Source: Pelagibacteraceae bacterium AG-422-I02 (GTDB taxonomy: Bacteria; Pseudomonadota; Alphaproteobacteria; Pelagibacterales; Pelagibacteraceae). Taken from it: 64,000 bases of DNA. Numbering within the stretch: position 1 is the first letter of the stretch; every line of letters starts with the position of its first letter. Of this stretch, positions 16,369 through 26,379 are shown in pieces. The DNA is taken from positions 1-64,000 of the forward strand of contig QCMS01000001.1 in the NCBI GenBank assembly GCA_003213555.1, given 5' to 3'. A program made the position numbers and the translations under genes. The notes below the pieces were generated by a model. The model searched no databases, had not been told where the DNA came from, and saw nothing but the letters and a program-made list of their open reading frames with translations.

Positions 16369-16492
16369 AAAATTGTAAAAAGAGTCTCAAATAGAATCAA
16401 AAAGGAATCAAAACATGAACATTTGTACAAGATTTTACTATATTGTGGACAAGACCAAAGATGCGTAATGTAAGATAAAATTTAAAATATTT
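16369..16492 (+). other. intergenic region with a direct repeat and a 17-codon ORF
   Basis: This 124-base gap is large for the window. It contains a short direct repeat (GAATCAAAA twice, 11 bases apart, near 16394-16414) and a 17-codon frame, ATG at 16415 to TAA at 16468, reading MNICTRFYYIVDKTKDA, with AAAGGA about a dozen bases upstream. This could be a leader peptide or chance. No hairpin with a T-run follows it. I see no other feature. Confidence 0.3.
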
Positions 16493-16855
16493 ATGAAATT
16501 ATTAAAATGTCATTGTGGCGCTATTGAAGCTGAAATAAACATTTCCAACAATTTAGAAAAAATTTTACGTTGCAATTGTTCACTTTGTAAAAGAAAAGGC
16601 GCGGTAATGTCTATGGTTAAAAACGAGGATTTTAAAATTAAGACAGGAAAAAATAAATTAAAACTTTACCAATTTAAAACAAAGGTTGCGAAACATTACT
16701 TTTGTTCAATATGTGGAGTCTATACTCATCATAATCCAAGATCTAATCCTGCAATGACAGGTTTTAATTTAGGTTGCATTGATGAAATAAATACTTTCGA
16801 TCTTGAAAATATCTCAATAAATGACGGTCATAATCATCCATTAGACAAAGAGTAA
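16493..16855 (+). CDS. GFA/CENP-V family zinc-binding protein
   Basis: 120-aa protein of the glutathione-dependent formaldehyde-activating (GFA) family. The zinc-cysteine pattern is complete: CHCG near the start, RCNCSLCKRKG and YFCSICGVYTHHNP. Family members bind zinc and glutathione and some assist formaldehyde detoxification, but most are uncharacterised, so the reaction cannot be named. It is followed two bases later by the glycerate kinase-like gene on the same strand, suggesting one transcript, although no functional tie is evident. Confidence 0.88.
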   Translation: MKLLKCHCGAIEAEINISNNLEKILRCNCSLCKRKGAVMSMVKNEDFKIKTGKNKLKLYQFKTKVAKHYFCSICGVYTHHNPRSNPAMTGFNLGCIDEINTFDLENISINDGHNHPLDKE

Positions 16856-16857
16856 AA

Positions 16858-17775
16858 ATGGAAGATAAATTAACTAATTTTCAAAAAGTAAAAAAAAAAT
16901 ATTTAAAATTTCTCAGTACCCAAGAGGTTATGTCAGAACCTTTTAGAGACAAACTAGGGCAATTAAATAATTTTTACTTGCCCATAGGCAAAATGTTAAA
17001 GAATGAATATATAAAGGAAAAAAAAACTAAAGTTATAGGTTTAACAGGTGGTCAGGGAACTGGGAAGTCAACTATTTCAAATATTTTAAAAATAATTTTA
17101 AAGAATGCTTATAACTTAGAAACAGTGATATTTTCAATTGATGATTTTTATAAAACTTTGAAAGATAGAAAAAAAATGTCAAAAAAGATAATAGATTTAT
17201 TTCTTACAAGAGGTGTTCCAGGCACACATGATACAAAAATGTTATTTCAATGTATTAAAAATTTAAAAAATAACAAATTCAAAAAAATTAATATTCCTAA
17301 ATTTGATAAGTCAATTGATGATAGGTTACAAAAAAATAAATGGTTAAAAGTAAAAAAAAAACCTAATATAGTAATTTTTGAAGGGTGGTGTGTGGGTGCT
17401 ACGGCGCAAAAAAATAAAGATTTAAATTCCCCAATAAATAAATTAGAAAAACAAAGAGATAAAAAAAAGATTTGGAGGAAAAAAGTAAATTTTGAACTTA
17501 AAAAGAATTATAGAAAAATTTTTAACTTAATTGATAAATTAATTTTTTTAAAAGTACCTAGTTTTAAATACGTTTTAAAATGGAGATTGTTGCAAGAGAA
17601 AAAATTAAGAATTACAGGTAGAGGAAATAAAACTATGAACGATAAACAAATAAAAAATTTTATCATGTACTACGAAAGATTAACGAAGCACATTTTGAAG
17701 TCACTTCCTAAAAAAGCTGATGTTGTAATCAATATTGACAAGAAACATAGCCTTAAATCCATAAAATTTAATTAA
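16858..17775 (+). CDS. P-loop kinase, probable D-glycerate 3-kinase (plant GLYK type)
   Basis: 305-aa P-loop kinase. Walker A is GLTGGQGTGKST (61-72). It is followed by VIFSIDDFYKT, GVPGTHDTKM, the substrate-region PKFDKSIDDR, VIFEGWCVG, and a C-terminal KWRLLQEKKLR...MNDKQIKNFIMYYERLT. This order matches plant-type D-glycerate 3-kinases, which return glycerate to 3-phosphoglycerate after photorespiration or serine/glyoxylate metabolism. The family also holds uncharacterised YggC-like kinases, so the substrate is inferred. It abuts tolC with no gap (stop 17775, start 17776) and follows the GFA gene by two bases. Confidence 0.75.
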   Translation: MEDKLTNFQKVKKKYLKFLSTQEVMSEPFRDKLGQLNNFYLPIGKMLKNEYIKEKKTKVIGLTGGQGTGKSTISNILKIILKNAYNLETVIFSIDDFYKTLKDRKKMSKKIIDLFLTRGVPGTHDTKMLFQCIKNLKNNKFKKINIPKFDKSIDDRLQKNKWLKVKKKPNIVIFEGWCVGATAQKNKDLNSPINKLEKQRDKKKIWRKKVNFELKKNYRKIFNLIDKLIFLKVPSFKYVLKWRLLQEKKLRITGRGNKTMNDKQIKNFIMYYERLTKHILKSLPKKADVVINIDKKHSLKSIKFN

Positions 17776-19065
17776 ATGAAAAAATATATACTTATAATTT
17801 ATTTATTATTATCCTCAAATTATCTCCAAGCTCAAGATAATTTAAAGTTTTATATTCAAAAAGCTCTAGCTAATAATTTACAATTAAATGCAGAAAGAAA
17901 AAATTTCGAGTCAGCAAAACAAAGTAAAAATATTTCAAGAAGTGAGTTTTTGCCAAGTATCACACTCTCGGGAGATCAAACAAGTACTACATCTACAAAT
18001 CGAACTAACCAAAGTGGAACAAGTTTAGTGGATTCAAATTCGGACTTTGAGAGTAAAAAAATTTTAGTGGAGCAAAAAATATTTTCTGGGTTTAAAGGCT
18101 TAAATACTTTTAAAAAATCTGAGCTTGAAACACAAAAAGCTAATTTATCTCTAAAAAGAGTTGAGCAACAAACTATTTTTGATACTAGCTTTGTTTATTT
18201 TGATTTGATTTTCAAATCTAAGAATGAGAACTTTAACTCTTTAAACGTAAATTTATTTGAAAGACAGGTAGACTCAGATAGCGCTAGACTTCAAAAAGGA
18301 GAAATTACTTTAACTGACTTAGCTCAATCCGAGTCATCATTAGCTGGCGCTAGAGCAAATCTTATAAAAGCTAAAACTGAATTACAAACTTCAAAGACAA
18401 ATTTTGAGAGAATTACTAGGGAGAGTTCACCAAAAATTGAACACTTAAATGAAAAAGCTTTTATATTGTTACCAAATTCTCTAGAGGAATCCATTCAATT
18501 AGCTGATATAAATAATATAGATCTTTTAATTTCTAAACTAGATTACGAGATAGCCGTAAAAAATTTAAATATAGAAAGAGCTAGACTTTCTCCCTCAGCT
18601 TCACTTAATTTCTCAAAATCAGAAAATAATGATTTTAGTTCAACTGTAGATGAAACTGATCAAGAAACCGTTAAAGCAACTATTACCTGGCCTATAATTA
18701 AAGGTGGCGAAAATATCTCTAAGATAAAGAAATCTTCGTATGACAAACAGAGGTACAAATTAATATTAGAAGATACAAAAAATAGAATTAATACTGAAAT
18801 TTCTAATGCTTGGTCAAAATATCAATCTTCTAAAAGTGTGCTTGAAGCAATAAGAGCACAATTAAAAGCCGCTGAAATTGCAAACGAAGGAATCACATTA
18901 GAATATGATTCAGGGAACACAAGGACAACTCTTGAATTAATTCAATCCAAAAGCCTTTTGTTAGATGCCAGAATAGCCTTTGCTAGATCTGAAAGAGATT
19001 TCATTGTGTCTCAATTTGAACTCGCTAAACAGCTTGGTTCATTATCAATAAAATCAATTAAATAA
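17776..19065 (+). CDS. tolC: TolC family outer membrane efflux protein
   Basis: 429-aa outer membrane channel component with a signal peptide (MKKYILIIYLLLSSNYLQA). It shows the internal duplication of TolC: two long helical repeats, each with ALANNLQLNAERKNFESAK-like and DLLISKLDYEIAVKNLNIERARLSPS segments, then the GEITLTDLAQSESSLAGARANL and GNTRTTLELIQSKSLLLDARIAF motifs. It would pair with an inner-membrane exporter and adaptor for type I secretion or drug efflux. No such partner is adjacent. It directly follows the kinase gene without spacing. Confidence 0.92.
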   Translation: MKKYILIIYLLLSSNYLQAQDNLKFYIQKALANNLQLNAERKNFESAKQSKNISRSEFLPSITLSGDQTSTTSTNRTNQSGTSLVDSNSDFESKKILVEQKIFSGFKGLNTFKKSELETQKANLSLKRVEQQTIFDTSFVYFDLIFKSKNENFNSLNVNLFERQVDSDSARLQKGEITLTDLAQSESSLAGARANLIKAKTELQTSKTNFERITRESSPKIEHLNEKAFILLPNSLEESIQLADINNIDLLISKLDYEIAVKNLNIERARLSPSASLNFSKSENNDFSSTVDETDQETVKATITWPIIKGGENISKIKKSSYDKQRYKLILEDTKNRINTEISNAWSKYQSSKSVLEAIRAQLKAAEIANEGITLEYDSGNTRTTLELIQSKSLLLDARIAFARSERDFIVSQFELAKQLGSLSIKSIK

Positions 19066-19101
19066 GGCATTTTTTGTAAGTTTTAAATTTCTTGATAAAA
19101 A

Positions 19102-19116
19102 GAACAAAATGTGTAC
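19102..19116 (+). promoter_or_regulatory. LexA-box-like site upstream of recA
   Basis: GAACAAAATGTGTAC is GAAC-N7-GTAC, one base off the alphaproteobacterial LexA operator GAAC-N7-GAAC, and sits 41 bases before the recA start. Position and gene make SOS control plausible, but the mismatch is in the conserved half-site and this is a single case. Confidence 0.35.
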
Positions 19117-19156
19117 ATTTATATTAACGATTCGAACAATAAAAAAAGGATAAAAA

Positions 19157-20260
19157 ATGACTAAAAATAACTTAAAAATCGTGAAAACAGACGAAAAAAA
19201 ACAAAAAGAATTAAAAGAAAAAAGCAAGTCTTTAGAAGCTGCGATTAGCCAAATAGATCAGAATTTTGGTAAAGGTTCAGTAATGAGACTTGGCCAACAA
19301 CAAGCTTTGGATGTGGAAGCTATTTCAACAGGCTCGTTAAGCTTGGACTTAGCCCTAGGAATAGGTGGTTTGCCAAAAGGTAGAATTATTGAAATTTATG
19401 GTCCAGAGTCCTCAGGTAAAACGACTTTAGCTCTCCAAGTGGTTGCAGAGGCTCAAAAAGCAGGCGGTATATGCGCTTTTGTAGACGCTGAGCATGCTAT
19501 GGACCCAGTTTATGCAAAAAAATTAGGGGTTAAAACAGAAGAACTTTTAATTTCACAACCCGACACTGGTGAACAAGCTTTGGAAATAACAGACACGTTA
19601 ATTAAATCAGGCTCTATTTCTGTTTTAGTAGTTGACTCGGTAGCTGCATTAACTCCAAAAGCAGAATTGGAGGGAGAAATGGGAGATCACCACGTTGGTT
19701 TGCAGTCAAGGCTTATGAGTCAAGCATTAAGAAAAATTACCGGCTCAGTGTCTAAATCAAATACAATGGTTATCTTTATAAACCAGATTAGAATGAAAAT
19801 TGGAGTAATGTTTGGAAATCCAGAAACAACATCTGGAGGAAATGCCCTTAAATTTTATTCATCTGTAAGAATGGATATTAGAAGAATAGGCGCAATTAAA
19901 GAAAAAGATCAAATTATTGGTAACTCAACAAGGGTTAAAGTAATTAAAAATAAAGTTGCACCTCCATTTAAAGTTGTTGAATTTGATTTAATGTATGGAA
20001 AAGGCATTAGCAAATTAGGAGAATTAATTGATCTTGGTACTAAAGCTGGAGTAGTAGAGAAATCTGGAGCTTGGTATGCATATAAAGGTGAAAAAATTGG
20101 ACAAGGTAGAGAAAATGCCAAAGTTCATCTCCAAAAAAATCCTAATGTAGCTGCAGAGATTGAAAAAATTATTAGAGATCAAGCTGCTGCAATAAGCAAA
20201 GAATTAGAAGGAAATCCTTCACCAAACGAAAAAATTAGCGACAAAAAAGAGGAAGAATAA
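19157..20260 (+). CDS. recA: recombinase RecA
   Basis: DNA-dependent ATPase that forms filaments on single-stranded DNA for homologous recombination and SOS induction. 367 aa. Walker [10 protein letters not shown] (82-90), [43 protein letters not shown] and [21 protein letters not shown] (loop L2) are all intact. The N-terminus has about 20 extra charged residues ([14 protein letters not shown]) before the usual start, and the C-terminal tail is acidic/basic as usual. AAAGGA eight bases upstream supports this ATG. It has its own leader and a downstream palindrome. Confidence 0.98.
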   Translation: MTKNNLKIVKTDEKKQKELKEKSKSLEAAISQIDQNFGKGSVMRLGQQQALDVEAISTGSLSLDLALGIGGLPKGRIIEIYGPESSGKTTLALQVVAEAQKAGGICAFVDAEHAMDPVYAKKLGVKTEELLISQPDTGEQALEITDTLIKSGSISVLVVDSVAALTPKAELEGEMGDHHVGLQSRLMSQALRKITGSVSKSNTMVIFINQIRMKIGVMFGNPETTSGGNALKFYSSVRMDIRRIGAIKEKDQIIGNSTRVKVIKNKVAPPFKVVEFDLMYGKGISKLGELIDLGTKAGVVEKSGAWYAYKGEKIGQGRENAKVHLQKNPNVAAEIEKIIRDQAAAISKELEGNPSPNEKISDKKEEE

Positions 20261-20278
20261 TTCCTCAGCCATCATTTT

Positions 20279-20304
20279 AAACGGGAAGCTTAAGCTTCCC
20301 GTTT
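20279..20304. terminator. 26-bp perfect palindrome after recA, likely terminator hairpin
   Basis: AAACGGGAAGCTT followed directly by its reverse complement AAGCTTCCCGTTT, 18 bases after the recA stop. As RNA it folds to a long hairpin with the central bases forming the loop. Flanking A/T bases inside the stem (AAAC/GTTT) act like the A- and U-tracts of an intrinsic terminator, though no long T-run follows on the plus strand. Confidence 0.7.
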
Positions 20305-20427
20305 CCCAAAGCAACTATCAATTGAATAAAACCACATTTAGTAGTTCGCGTGAAAAGCGACTTATTTAATAATGGACAAGTAAGTTCAGATTGGTTCTAA
20401 TTAGAAAATATAACATAAGGGGGAAAA

Positions 20428-21981
20428 ATGAGTACACAACAAGCATCAAGCGCGAAAGTGTCTTCATCTTTAGATACCTCTCATTTGAAGGTTAAATTTC
20501 CATTTAAAGCTAAATATGGAAACTACATAAACGGAAAATTTGTAGAGCCTAAATCTGGAAAGTATTTTGATAATACTTCTCCTATCACTAATGAAGTTAT
20601 CTGTAAGGTGCCACGATCGAACGATAAAGACGTTGATTTTGCTCTAGACGCAGCTCACGCAGCATTTCCTGCATGGGGAACAACATCAATTGGAGAGAGA
20701 TCAAATATTCTCTTAAAAATTGCTGATGTTATAGAGAAAAATCTTAACGTTTTAGCGACAGCAGAGTGTTTAGACAATGGTAAGCCTATAAGAGAATGTA
20801 TGGCGGCAGATTTACCTTTGGTAATTGATCATTGGAGATATTTTGCAGGAGTAATAAGAGCAGAGGAAGGTTCAGTTGCTGAAATAAGCAATAGTGAATA
20901 TTCTTACCACATACCTGAGCCATTAGGTGTGGTCGGACAGATTATACCATGGAACTTCCCATTATTAATGGCAACATGGAAACTTGCACCAGCTTTGGCG
21001 GCAGGAAACTGTGTTGTATTAAAACCAGCTGAACAAACGCCAGCATCAATCATGTTGTTAATGGAACTAATTGGAGATCTATTACCTGCAGGTGTTGTTA
21101 ACGTTGTAAGCGGATATGGTCTTGAAGCAGGTAAACCACTTGCATCTTCTAAAAGAATTAAGAAGATAGCTTTTACTGGTGAAACTACTACTGGACGTTT
21201 GATTATGCAGTACGCATCTCAAAACTTAATACCAATTACTTTGGAATTAGGTGGTAAATCACCAAACATTTTCTTTGAGGATGTTTTGGCTAAAGATGAC
21301 GACTTCTTTGACAAATGTTTAGAGGGTTTTGCTATGTTTACGCTTAACCAAGGAGAAGTATGTACTTGTCCAAGTAGAGCTTTAATCCAAGAGTCTATTT
21401 ACGATAAATTCATGGAAAGAGCCATTGCAAGAACAAAAGCTGTTAAACAAGACAATCCTTTAAAAATGGAAACTATGATTGGAGCTCAAGCTTCATTAGA
21501 ACAAATGGAAAAAATTAAATCTTACTTAGATTTAGGTAAGAAAGAAGGTGCCAAAGTTCTATGTGGTGGTAGTGCAGCTAAAATTAATAGCGGATTAGAA
21601 AAAGGAAACTATATCCAACCGACTATTTTCGAAGGTAAAAACAACATGCGAATATTCCAAGAGGAAATCTTTGGACCTGTAGTATCAGTTACTAAGTTTA
21701 AAGATGAAAAAGAAGCATTAGAAATTGCTAATGATACTCTTTATGGGCTTGGAGCAGGTGTTTGGACTAGAGATGGTAACGTTGCATACAGAATGGGTAG
21801 AGGTATACAAGCAGGTAGAGTTTGGACAAACTGCTATCACGCATACCCAGCACATGCTGCATTTGGCGGATACAAACAATCTGGTATCGGAAGAGAAACT
21901 CACAAAATGATGTTAAATCATTACAGACAAGTAAAGAACTTACACGTGTCATATAGTGAGAAAAAATTAGGCTTCTTTTAA
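20428..21981 (+). CDS. NAD-dependent aldehyde dehydrogenase (AcoD/ExaC type)
   Basis: 517-aa aldehyde dehydrogenase oxidising an aldehyde to its acid, in this subgroup often acetaldehyde. Motifs: [23 protein letters not shown] (NAD site), [19 protein letters not shown] with general base Glu273, and [11 protein letters not shown] with catalytic Cys312. The C-terminal [23 protein letters not shown] is characteristic of AcoD/ExaC/AldB-like enzymes. A strong AAGGGGG lies just before the ATG. Between recA and this gene are 167 bases with a palindrome but no gene. A DUF779 gene follows, a pairing seen with such dehydrogenases. Confidence 0.93.
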   Translation: MSTQQASSAKVSSSLDTSHLKVKFPFKAKYGNYINGKFVEPKSGKYFDNTSPITNEVICKVPRSNDKDVDFALDAAHAAFPAWGTTSIGERSNILLKIADVIEKNLNVLATAECLDNGKPIRECMAADLPLVIDHWRYFAGVIRAEEGSVAEISNSEYSYHIPEPLGVVGQIIPWNFPLLMATWKLAPALAAGNCVVLKPAEQTPASIMLLMELIGDLLPAGVVNVVSGYGLEAGKPLASSKRIKKIAFTGETTTGRLIMQYASQNLIPITLELGGKSPNIFFEDVLAKDDDFFDKCLEGFAMFTLNQGEVCTCPSRALIQESIYDKFMERAIARTKAVKQDNPLKMETMIGAQASLEQMEKIKSYLDLGKKEGAKVLCGGSAAKINSGLEKGNYIQPTIFEGKNNMRIFQEEIFGPVVSVTKFKDEKEALEIANDTLYGLGAGVWTRDGNVAYRMGRGIQAGRVWTNCYHAYPAHAAFGGYKQSGIGRETHKMMLNHYRQVKNLHVSYSEKKLGFF

Positions 21982-21996
21982 CCAATAATATATAAT

Positions 21997-22021
21997 GGCC
22001 CATGATTCTAAATCATGGGCC
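21997..22021. repeat. perfect 11-bp stem hairpin between ALDH and DUF779 genes
   Basis: GGCCCATGATT, loop CTA, AATCATGGGCC. The stem is perfect and, with four G/C pairs at its base, quite stable for this AT-rich DNA. The ORF-track ATG of the DUF779 gene (22015) lies in the 3' arm. No T-run follows, so it is not a classic terminator; it may limit read-through or protect the aldehyde dehydrogenase mRNA 3' end. Confidence 0.75.
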
Positions 22022-22032
22022 GAAATATCGAA

Positions 22033-22389
22033 ATGAAAGTCTCATTTACTTTATCAGCAAAAAAATTACTCAGTGAAATCAAGGAAGTTCACGGAGAAGA
22101 TCTTTTATTTCACCAATCAGGTGGATGTTGTGATGGAAGCGCGCCAATGTGTTTTCCGGCAAAAGAATATCAAGTAGGGAATAGCGACGTAAAGCTGGGA
22201 GAAGTAGACGGAACTCCTTTTTATATGAATGAGGATCAATATGAAAAATGGAAACATACAGATTTGACTATTGATGCTGTTAAGGGAATTGGAGGCATGT
22301 TCTCCCTAGATAATGGAACAGGGCAAAGATTCTTAACAAAATCTGAAATTTGCGTTGTAGTAGACAACGATAAAAAAGCTACAAACTAA
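22033..22389 (+). CDS. DUF779 family protein
   Basis: 118-aa protein of unknown biochemical role. Conserved features are LLFHQSGGCCDGSAPMC near residues 20-36 and the GQRFLTKSE segment near the C-terminus; the cysteines suggest metal or redox function. DUF779 genes are repeatedly found next to AcoD/ExaC-type aldehyde dehydrogenases, as here. The ORF track begins six codons earlier at 22015, but that ATG is buried in a perfect hairpin, so I prefer the ATG at 22033. A helper role for the upstream enzyme is inference. Confidence 0.85.
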   Translation: MKVSFTLSAKKLLSEIKEVHGEDLLFHQSGGCCDGSAPMCFPAKEYQVGNSDVKLGEVDGTPFYMNEDQYEKWKHTDLTIDAVKGIGGMFSLDNGTGQRFLTKSEICVVVDNDKKATN

Positions 22390-22432
22390 TCTCTTTATAG
22401 ACAAGTTCTAAAATATCTGTATTTAATTAAAT

Positions 22433-25108
22433 ATGGATCAAATTTTACTTACTGATGTTAGGAAAAAATTCTTAGATTACTTTAAAAAAAACAATCATAA
22501 GATTGTAGATTCTAGCAACTTGGTTCCAAACAATGATCCTACTCTGATGTTCACAAACTCAGGCATGGTTCAATTTAAAAACGTTTTCACGGGTTTAGAA
22601 AAAAGAGATTATAAAACAGCTACAACATCTCAAAAATGTGTAAGAGCTGGTGGAAAACATAATGATTTAGAAAACGTAGGATACACACCAAGACACCATA
22701 CTTTTTTTGAAATGCTTGGAAATTTTTCCTTTGGAGATTACTTTAAAGAGCAGGCAATTATTCATGCTTGGAATTTATTAACAAAAGATTTTAAATTGCC
22801 TAAAGAAAAACTTTCTGTAACAGTTTACCACGAAGATGAAGAGTCATTTAAACTTTGGAAAAAAATAGCAGGATTAAGTGATGACAAAATAATAAAAATA
22901 GCAACTTCAGATAACTTTTGGTCAATGGGAGACACTGGTCCATGTGGTCCTTGCTCAGAAATATTTTACGATCACGGCGAAAAATTAAAAGGAGGACCTC
23001 CAGGAAGCCCAGATGAAGATGGAGATAGATTTATTGAGATATGGAATCTAGTATTTATGCAGTACGAGCAAATTTCAAAAGATAAAAGAATAAATTTACC
23101 AAAACCATCAGTAGATACTGGAATGGGCCTTGAACGAATGACAGCTGTCCTTCAAAGGACCCATGATAATTATAAGATCGATCACTTTAAAAAAATTATG
23201 AGTGCGTCTTCCGATTTATTGAAGTCACCCATAAATGAGTTAACTATTGCGAGTCACAGAGTAATTGCAGATCATTTAAGAGCCAGCAGTTTTTTAATCG
23301 CTGAAGGAATATTACCTTCTAACGAAGGAAGAGGATATGTTTTAAGAAGAATCATGAGACGTGGGATGAGACATGCTCATTCTTTAGGAAGCAAAGATCC
23401 TGTTTTTTATAAGTTATTTGATATTTTATTAAATGAAATGAAAAGTAGTTATCCTGAATTAATTACCGGTAAAGAATTAATAATTGAGACTTTAAAAAAC
23501 GAGGAAGAAAAATTTTCTTCTCTTTTAGAACGAGGAATGAAAATACTTGATGAAAATTTGACTAAAGTTTCAAATAAAACTTTTCCAGGATCAACAGCAT
23601 TTAAATTATATGATACTTATGGCTTCCCTTTAGATCTAACCGCCGACATCTTAAAAGGAAAAGGAATTAAAGTAGATAATGTTGGTTTTGAAAAGGAGAT
23701 GGAAAAAAGTAAAGCTCTTGCTCGAGCTAATTGGAAAGGGTCTGGAGATAGGTCTGTTGAAGAAAGATGGTTCAAAATAAGAGAAGAAATAAATCCAACT
23801 GAATTTTTAGGCTATGAATTTGAAAAAGCAGAGGGTGTTGTTATTAAAATTTCAAAAGATGGTAAGTTTGTAGAATCAGCTAACACTGGAGATGAGGTAG
23901 AAGTTATAACAAATCAAACTCCATTTTACGGAGAGTCAGGAGGTCAAGTTGGTGACCAGGGTTATATTTTTAACTCAAATTGTAAAATAAAAATTAATGA
24001 TACTCAAAAAAAAATGGGAGATTTATTTGTTCATTATGGAAAAATTGAAAAAGGTTCAATATCAATTAAGCAAAACGTTAATTTAGAAATAGATGTTTTG
24101 AAAAGAAATAACTCTAAAGCTTATCATTCAGCTACTCATTTATTGCATGAGTCATTAAGAAGAACTTTAGGAAAACATGTCACTCAAAAAGGTTCGTTGG
24201 TTTCACCTGAAAGGCTAAGATTTGATTTTAGTCATAATAAGCCCATTGAAAAAGAGGAAATGACAAAAATAAATAAAATTGTAAACGAAATTGTAGTTGG
24301 CTCTACTGATGTACAGACAAGAATAATGTCTCCAAAAGAAGCAGTAAGCATGGGCGCATTAGCATTATTTGGTGAAAAATACGGAGAAGAAGTGAGAGTG
24401 GTTTTTATGGGAAAGGAGAATAACGGTTTTTTCTCAACAGAATTATGTGGAGGTACTCACGTTAAAAATACTAAAGAGGTTGGTAAATTTAGAGTTATAA
24501 GCCAGTCTTCGATCGCCTCAGGAGTTAGGAGAGTTGAGGCGTTAAGAGATAAACAATTAGAAGTTTATGAAAAAACGCAAAAACAAGATAAATCCCAAAA
24601 AGAGTTAAATTTAAAAGATGAGATTACATTAATTAAAAAAGAATTACAAAAACTAAAAATAAATCCAGATTATAATGATAATTTAGATTTAACCGAAAAC
24701 TTAAAAAATTTAAATAAACAGTTTAACAAAGTAAAAATTGAAAGCATTAAGAAAGATAAAAGCAAAAATATAATACAGGATAAAAAAATTGGAGATGTAA
24801 TAATTCGAGAACAAATTTTGAAAGATTTTCCCTCTAAAGAATTAAGAAGCATTATAGACGAAGGAAAAAAAGATATTAAATCAGGTATAGTAGTAGGTAT
24901 TTCCATATTTGAGGATAAGGTCGGTTTAGCTGTAGGAATTACTAAAGATTTAATTTCAAAATATGATGCTGTTGATTTAGTAAAAGCTGCTTCTGTTATT
25001 TTAGGAGGTAAAGGAGGTGGCGGTAGAAAAGATTTTGCTCAAGCAGGGGGAGTAGATAAAGATAAAATTAAAGAAGCTTTTAAAGAAATTTCTAAAAAAA
25101 TTAGTTAA
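22433..25108 (+). CDS. alaS: alanine--tRNA ligase
   Basis: 891-aa class II synthetase that charges tRNA-Ala. The aminoacylation domain ([58 protein letters not shown]) is followed by the tRNA recognition domain with [32 protein letters not shown]. The editing domain has the zinc/His sites SATHLLHE and ELCGGTHV, and the C-Ala tail ends with [18 protein letters not shown]. Length is normal. It has a short 43-base leader and its 3' end overlaps icd tail to tail by 8 bases. Confidence 0.98.
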   Translation: MDQILLTDVRKKFLDYFKKNNHKIVDSSNLVPNNDPTLMFTNSGMVQFKNVFTGLEKRDYKTATTSQKCVRAGGKHNDLENVGYTPRHHTFFEMLGNFSFGDYFKEQAIIHAWNLLTKDFKLPKEKLSVTVYHEDEESFKLWKKIAGLSDDKIIKIATSDNFWSMGDTGPCGPCSEIFYDHGEKLKGGPPGSPDEDGDRFIEIWNLVFMQYEQISKDKRINLPKPSVDTGMGLERMTAVLQRTHDNYKIDHFKKIMSASSDLLKSPINELTIASHRVIADHLRASSFLIAEGILPSNEGRGYVLRRIMRRGMRHAHSLGSKDPVFYKLFDILLNEMKSSYPELITGKELIIETLKNEEEKFSSLLERGMKILDENLTKVSNKTFPGSTAFKLYDTYGFPLDLTADILKGKGIKVDNVGFEKEMEKSKALARANWKGSGDRSVEERWFKIREEINPTEFLGYEFEKAEGVVIKISKDGKFVESANTGDEVEVITNQTPFYGESGGQVGDQGYIFNSNCKIKINDTQKKMGDLFVHYGKIEKGSISIKQNVNLEIDVLKRNNSKAYHSATHLLHESLRRTLGKHVTQKGSLVSPERLRFDFSHNKPIEKEEMTKINKIVNEIVVGSTDVQTRIMSPKEAVSMGALALFGEKYGEEVRVVFMGKENNGFFSTELCGGTHVKNTKEVGKFRVISQSSIASGVRRVEALRDKQLEVYEKTQKQDKSQKELNLKDEITLIKKELQKLKINPDYNDNLDLTENLKNLNKQFNKVKIESIKKDKSKNIIQDKKIGDVIIREQILKDFPSKELRSIIDEGKKDIKSGIVVGISIFEDKVGLAVGITKDLISKYDAVDLVKAASVILGGKGGGGRKDFAQAGGVDKDKIKEAFKEISKKIS

Positions 25109-26315
25109 GTTTTTTCTTTAAATTACCATTAATTGCCTCTAAGAATTGATTTGTTGTTAGGTATTTAGCTGATTTGTCAATTAAGATTGCTAAATCCTTA
25201 GTCATTGATCCGCTCTCAACAGTTTTAATACACACTTCTTCAATATTAGCTGAAAATTTAATTAGTTCTTCATTTCCGTCGAGCTTTCCTCTATGAGCTA
25301 AACCTCTTGTCCATGCAAATATCGAAGCAATAGGATTTGTAGAAGTTTCTTTTCCTTGTTGGTGCATTCTATAATGTCTAGTTACTGTTCCATGAGCAGC
25401 TTCGGACTCCACTGTTTTACCATCTGGAGTCATTAGTACGCTAGTCATTAATCCTAAAGACCCAAATCCTTGTGCCACAGTATCGGATTGTACGTCGCCG
25501 TCATAATTCTTACATGCCCAAACATACCCACCGTTCCATTTCATTGCACATGCAACCATGTCATCAATTAATCTATGTTCGTAAGTAATATTTGCTTTTT
25601 TAAATTTGTCAGAAAATTCTTTTTCAAATACATCTTGGAAAAGATCCTTAAATCTCCCATCATAAGCTTTAAGAATTGTATTTTTAGTTGATAAATAAAC
25701 TGGCCATTTTCTTCCTAAGCCGTAATTCATACATGCTCTTGCAAAATTTTTTATAGAGTCATCTAAGTTGTACATTGTTAGAGCTGTTCCAGATCCAGGA
25801 AAATCAAATACTTTGAATTCTTTTTTATTTTTTCCATCTTTTGACGTCCATTTGACCTCAAGATTACCTTCACCTGGTATTAAAAAATCAGTAGCTCTAT
25901 ATTGATCTCCAAAAGCATGTCTTCCGATAACAATTGGTTGGGTCCATCCTGGTACTAATTTTGGAATATTTTTACAAATAATTGGTTCTCTAAAAACAGT
26001 TCCTCCTAAAATATTTCTTATCGTTCCATTTGGCGATCTCCACATTTTTTTTAATTTGAACTCTTCAACACGAGCTTCATCAGGAGTAATTGTTGCACAT
26101 TTAACACCAACACCAAATTGTTTGATTGCATTTGCCGCATCCACTGTAATTTGGTCGTCCGTTTTATCTCGGCTCTCCATTCCTAGGTCGTAATATTTTA
26201 GGTCTATTTCTAGATAAGGTTTAATAAGCTTATCTTTGATAAAAGACCAAATAATTCTTGTCATTTCGTCGCCGTCAAGCTCTACAACAGGATTTTTAAC
26301 TTTTATTTTTGCCAT
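25101..26315 (-). CDS. icd: NADP-dependent isocitrate dehydrogenase (eukaryote-like type)
   Basis: 404-aa enzyme of the TCA cycle converting isocitrate to 2-oxoglutarate with NADPH production. [54 protein letters not shown] (substrate-binding Ser/Asn/Arg), [28 protein letters not shown] (metal Asp) and [12 protein letters not shown] (NADP) place it in the homodimeric group shared by alphaproteobacteria and eukaryotes, not the E. coli group. It is a lone minus-strand gene that diverges from psd across 64 bases. Confidence 0.97.
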   Translation of the reverse strand: MAKIKVKNPVVELDGDEMTRIIWSFIKDKLIKPYLEIDLKYYDLGMESRDKTDDQITVDAANAIKQFGVGVKCATITPDEARVEEFKLKKMWRSPNGTIRNILGGTVFREPIICKNIPKLVPGWTQPIVIGRHAFGDQYRATDFLIPGEGNLEVKWTSKDGKNKKEFKVFDFPGSGTALTMYNLDDSIKNFARACMNYGLGRKWPVYLSTKNTILKAYDGRFKDLFQDVFEKEFSDKFKKANITYEHRLIDDMVACAMKWNGGYVWACKNYDGDVQSDTVAQGFGSLGLMTSVLMTPDGKTVESEAAHGTVTRHYRMHQQGKETSTNPIASIFAWTRGLAHRGKLDGNEELIKFSANIEEVCIKTVESGSMTKDLAILIDKSAKYLTTNQFLEAINGNLKKKLN

Positions 26316-26379
26316 AAAATATAGATTGATTAAATGTGATTTTTATACATATTAAGTTAAAATTATCAAACTATTAATT

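Noticed and set aside
20305-20427. Riboswitch or promoter in the aldehyde dehydrogenase leader
   Set aside because: Only a short TCGC/GCGA stem is visible, and the best -35/-10 pair (TTCAGA/TATAAC) would start transcription inside the ribosome site.
21718-22003. Three ORFs in other frames at the end of the aldehyde dehydrogenase gene
   Set aside because: All overlap the conserved dehydrogenase C-terminus and have no recognisable motif or ribosome site.
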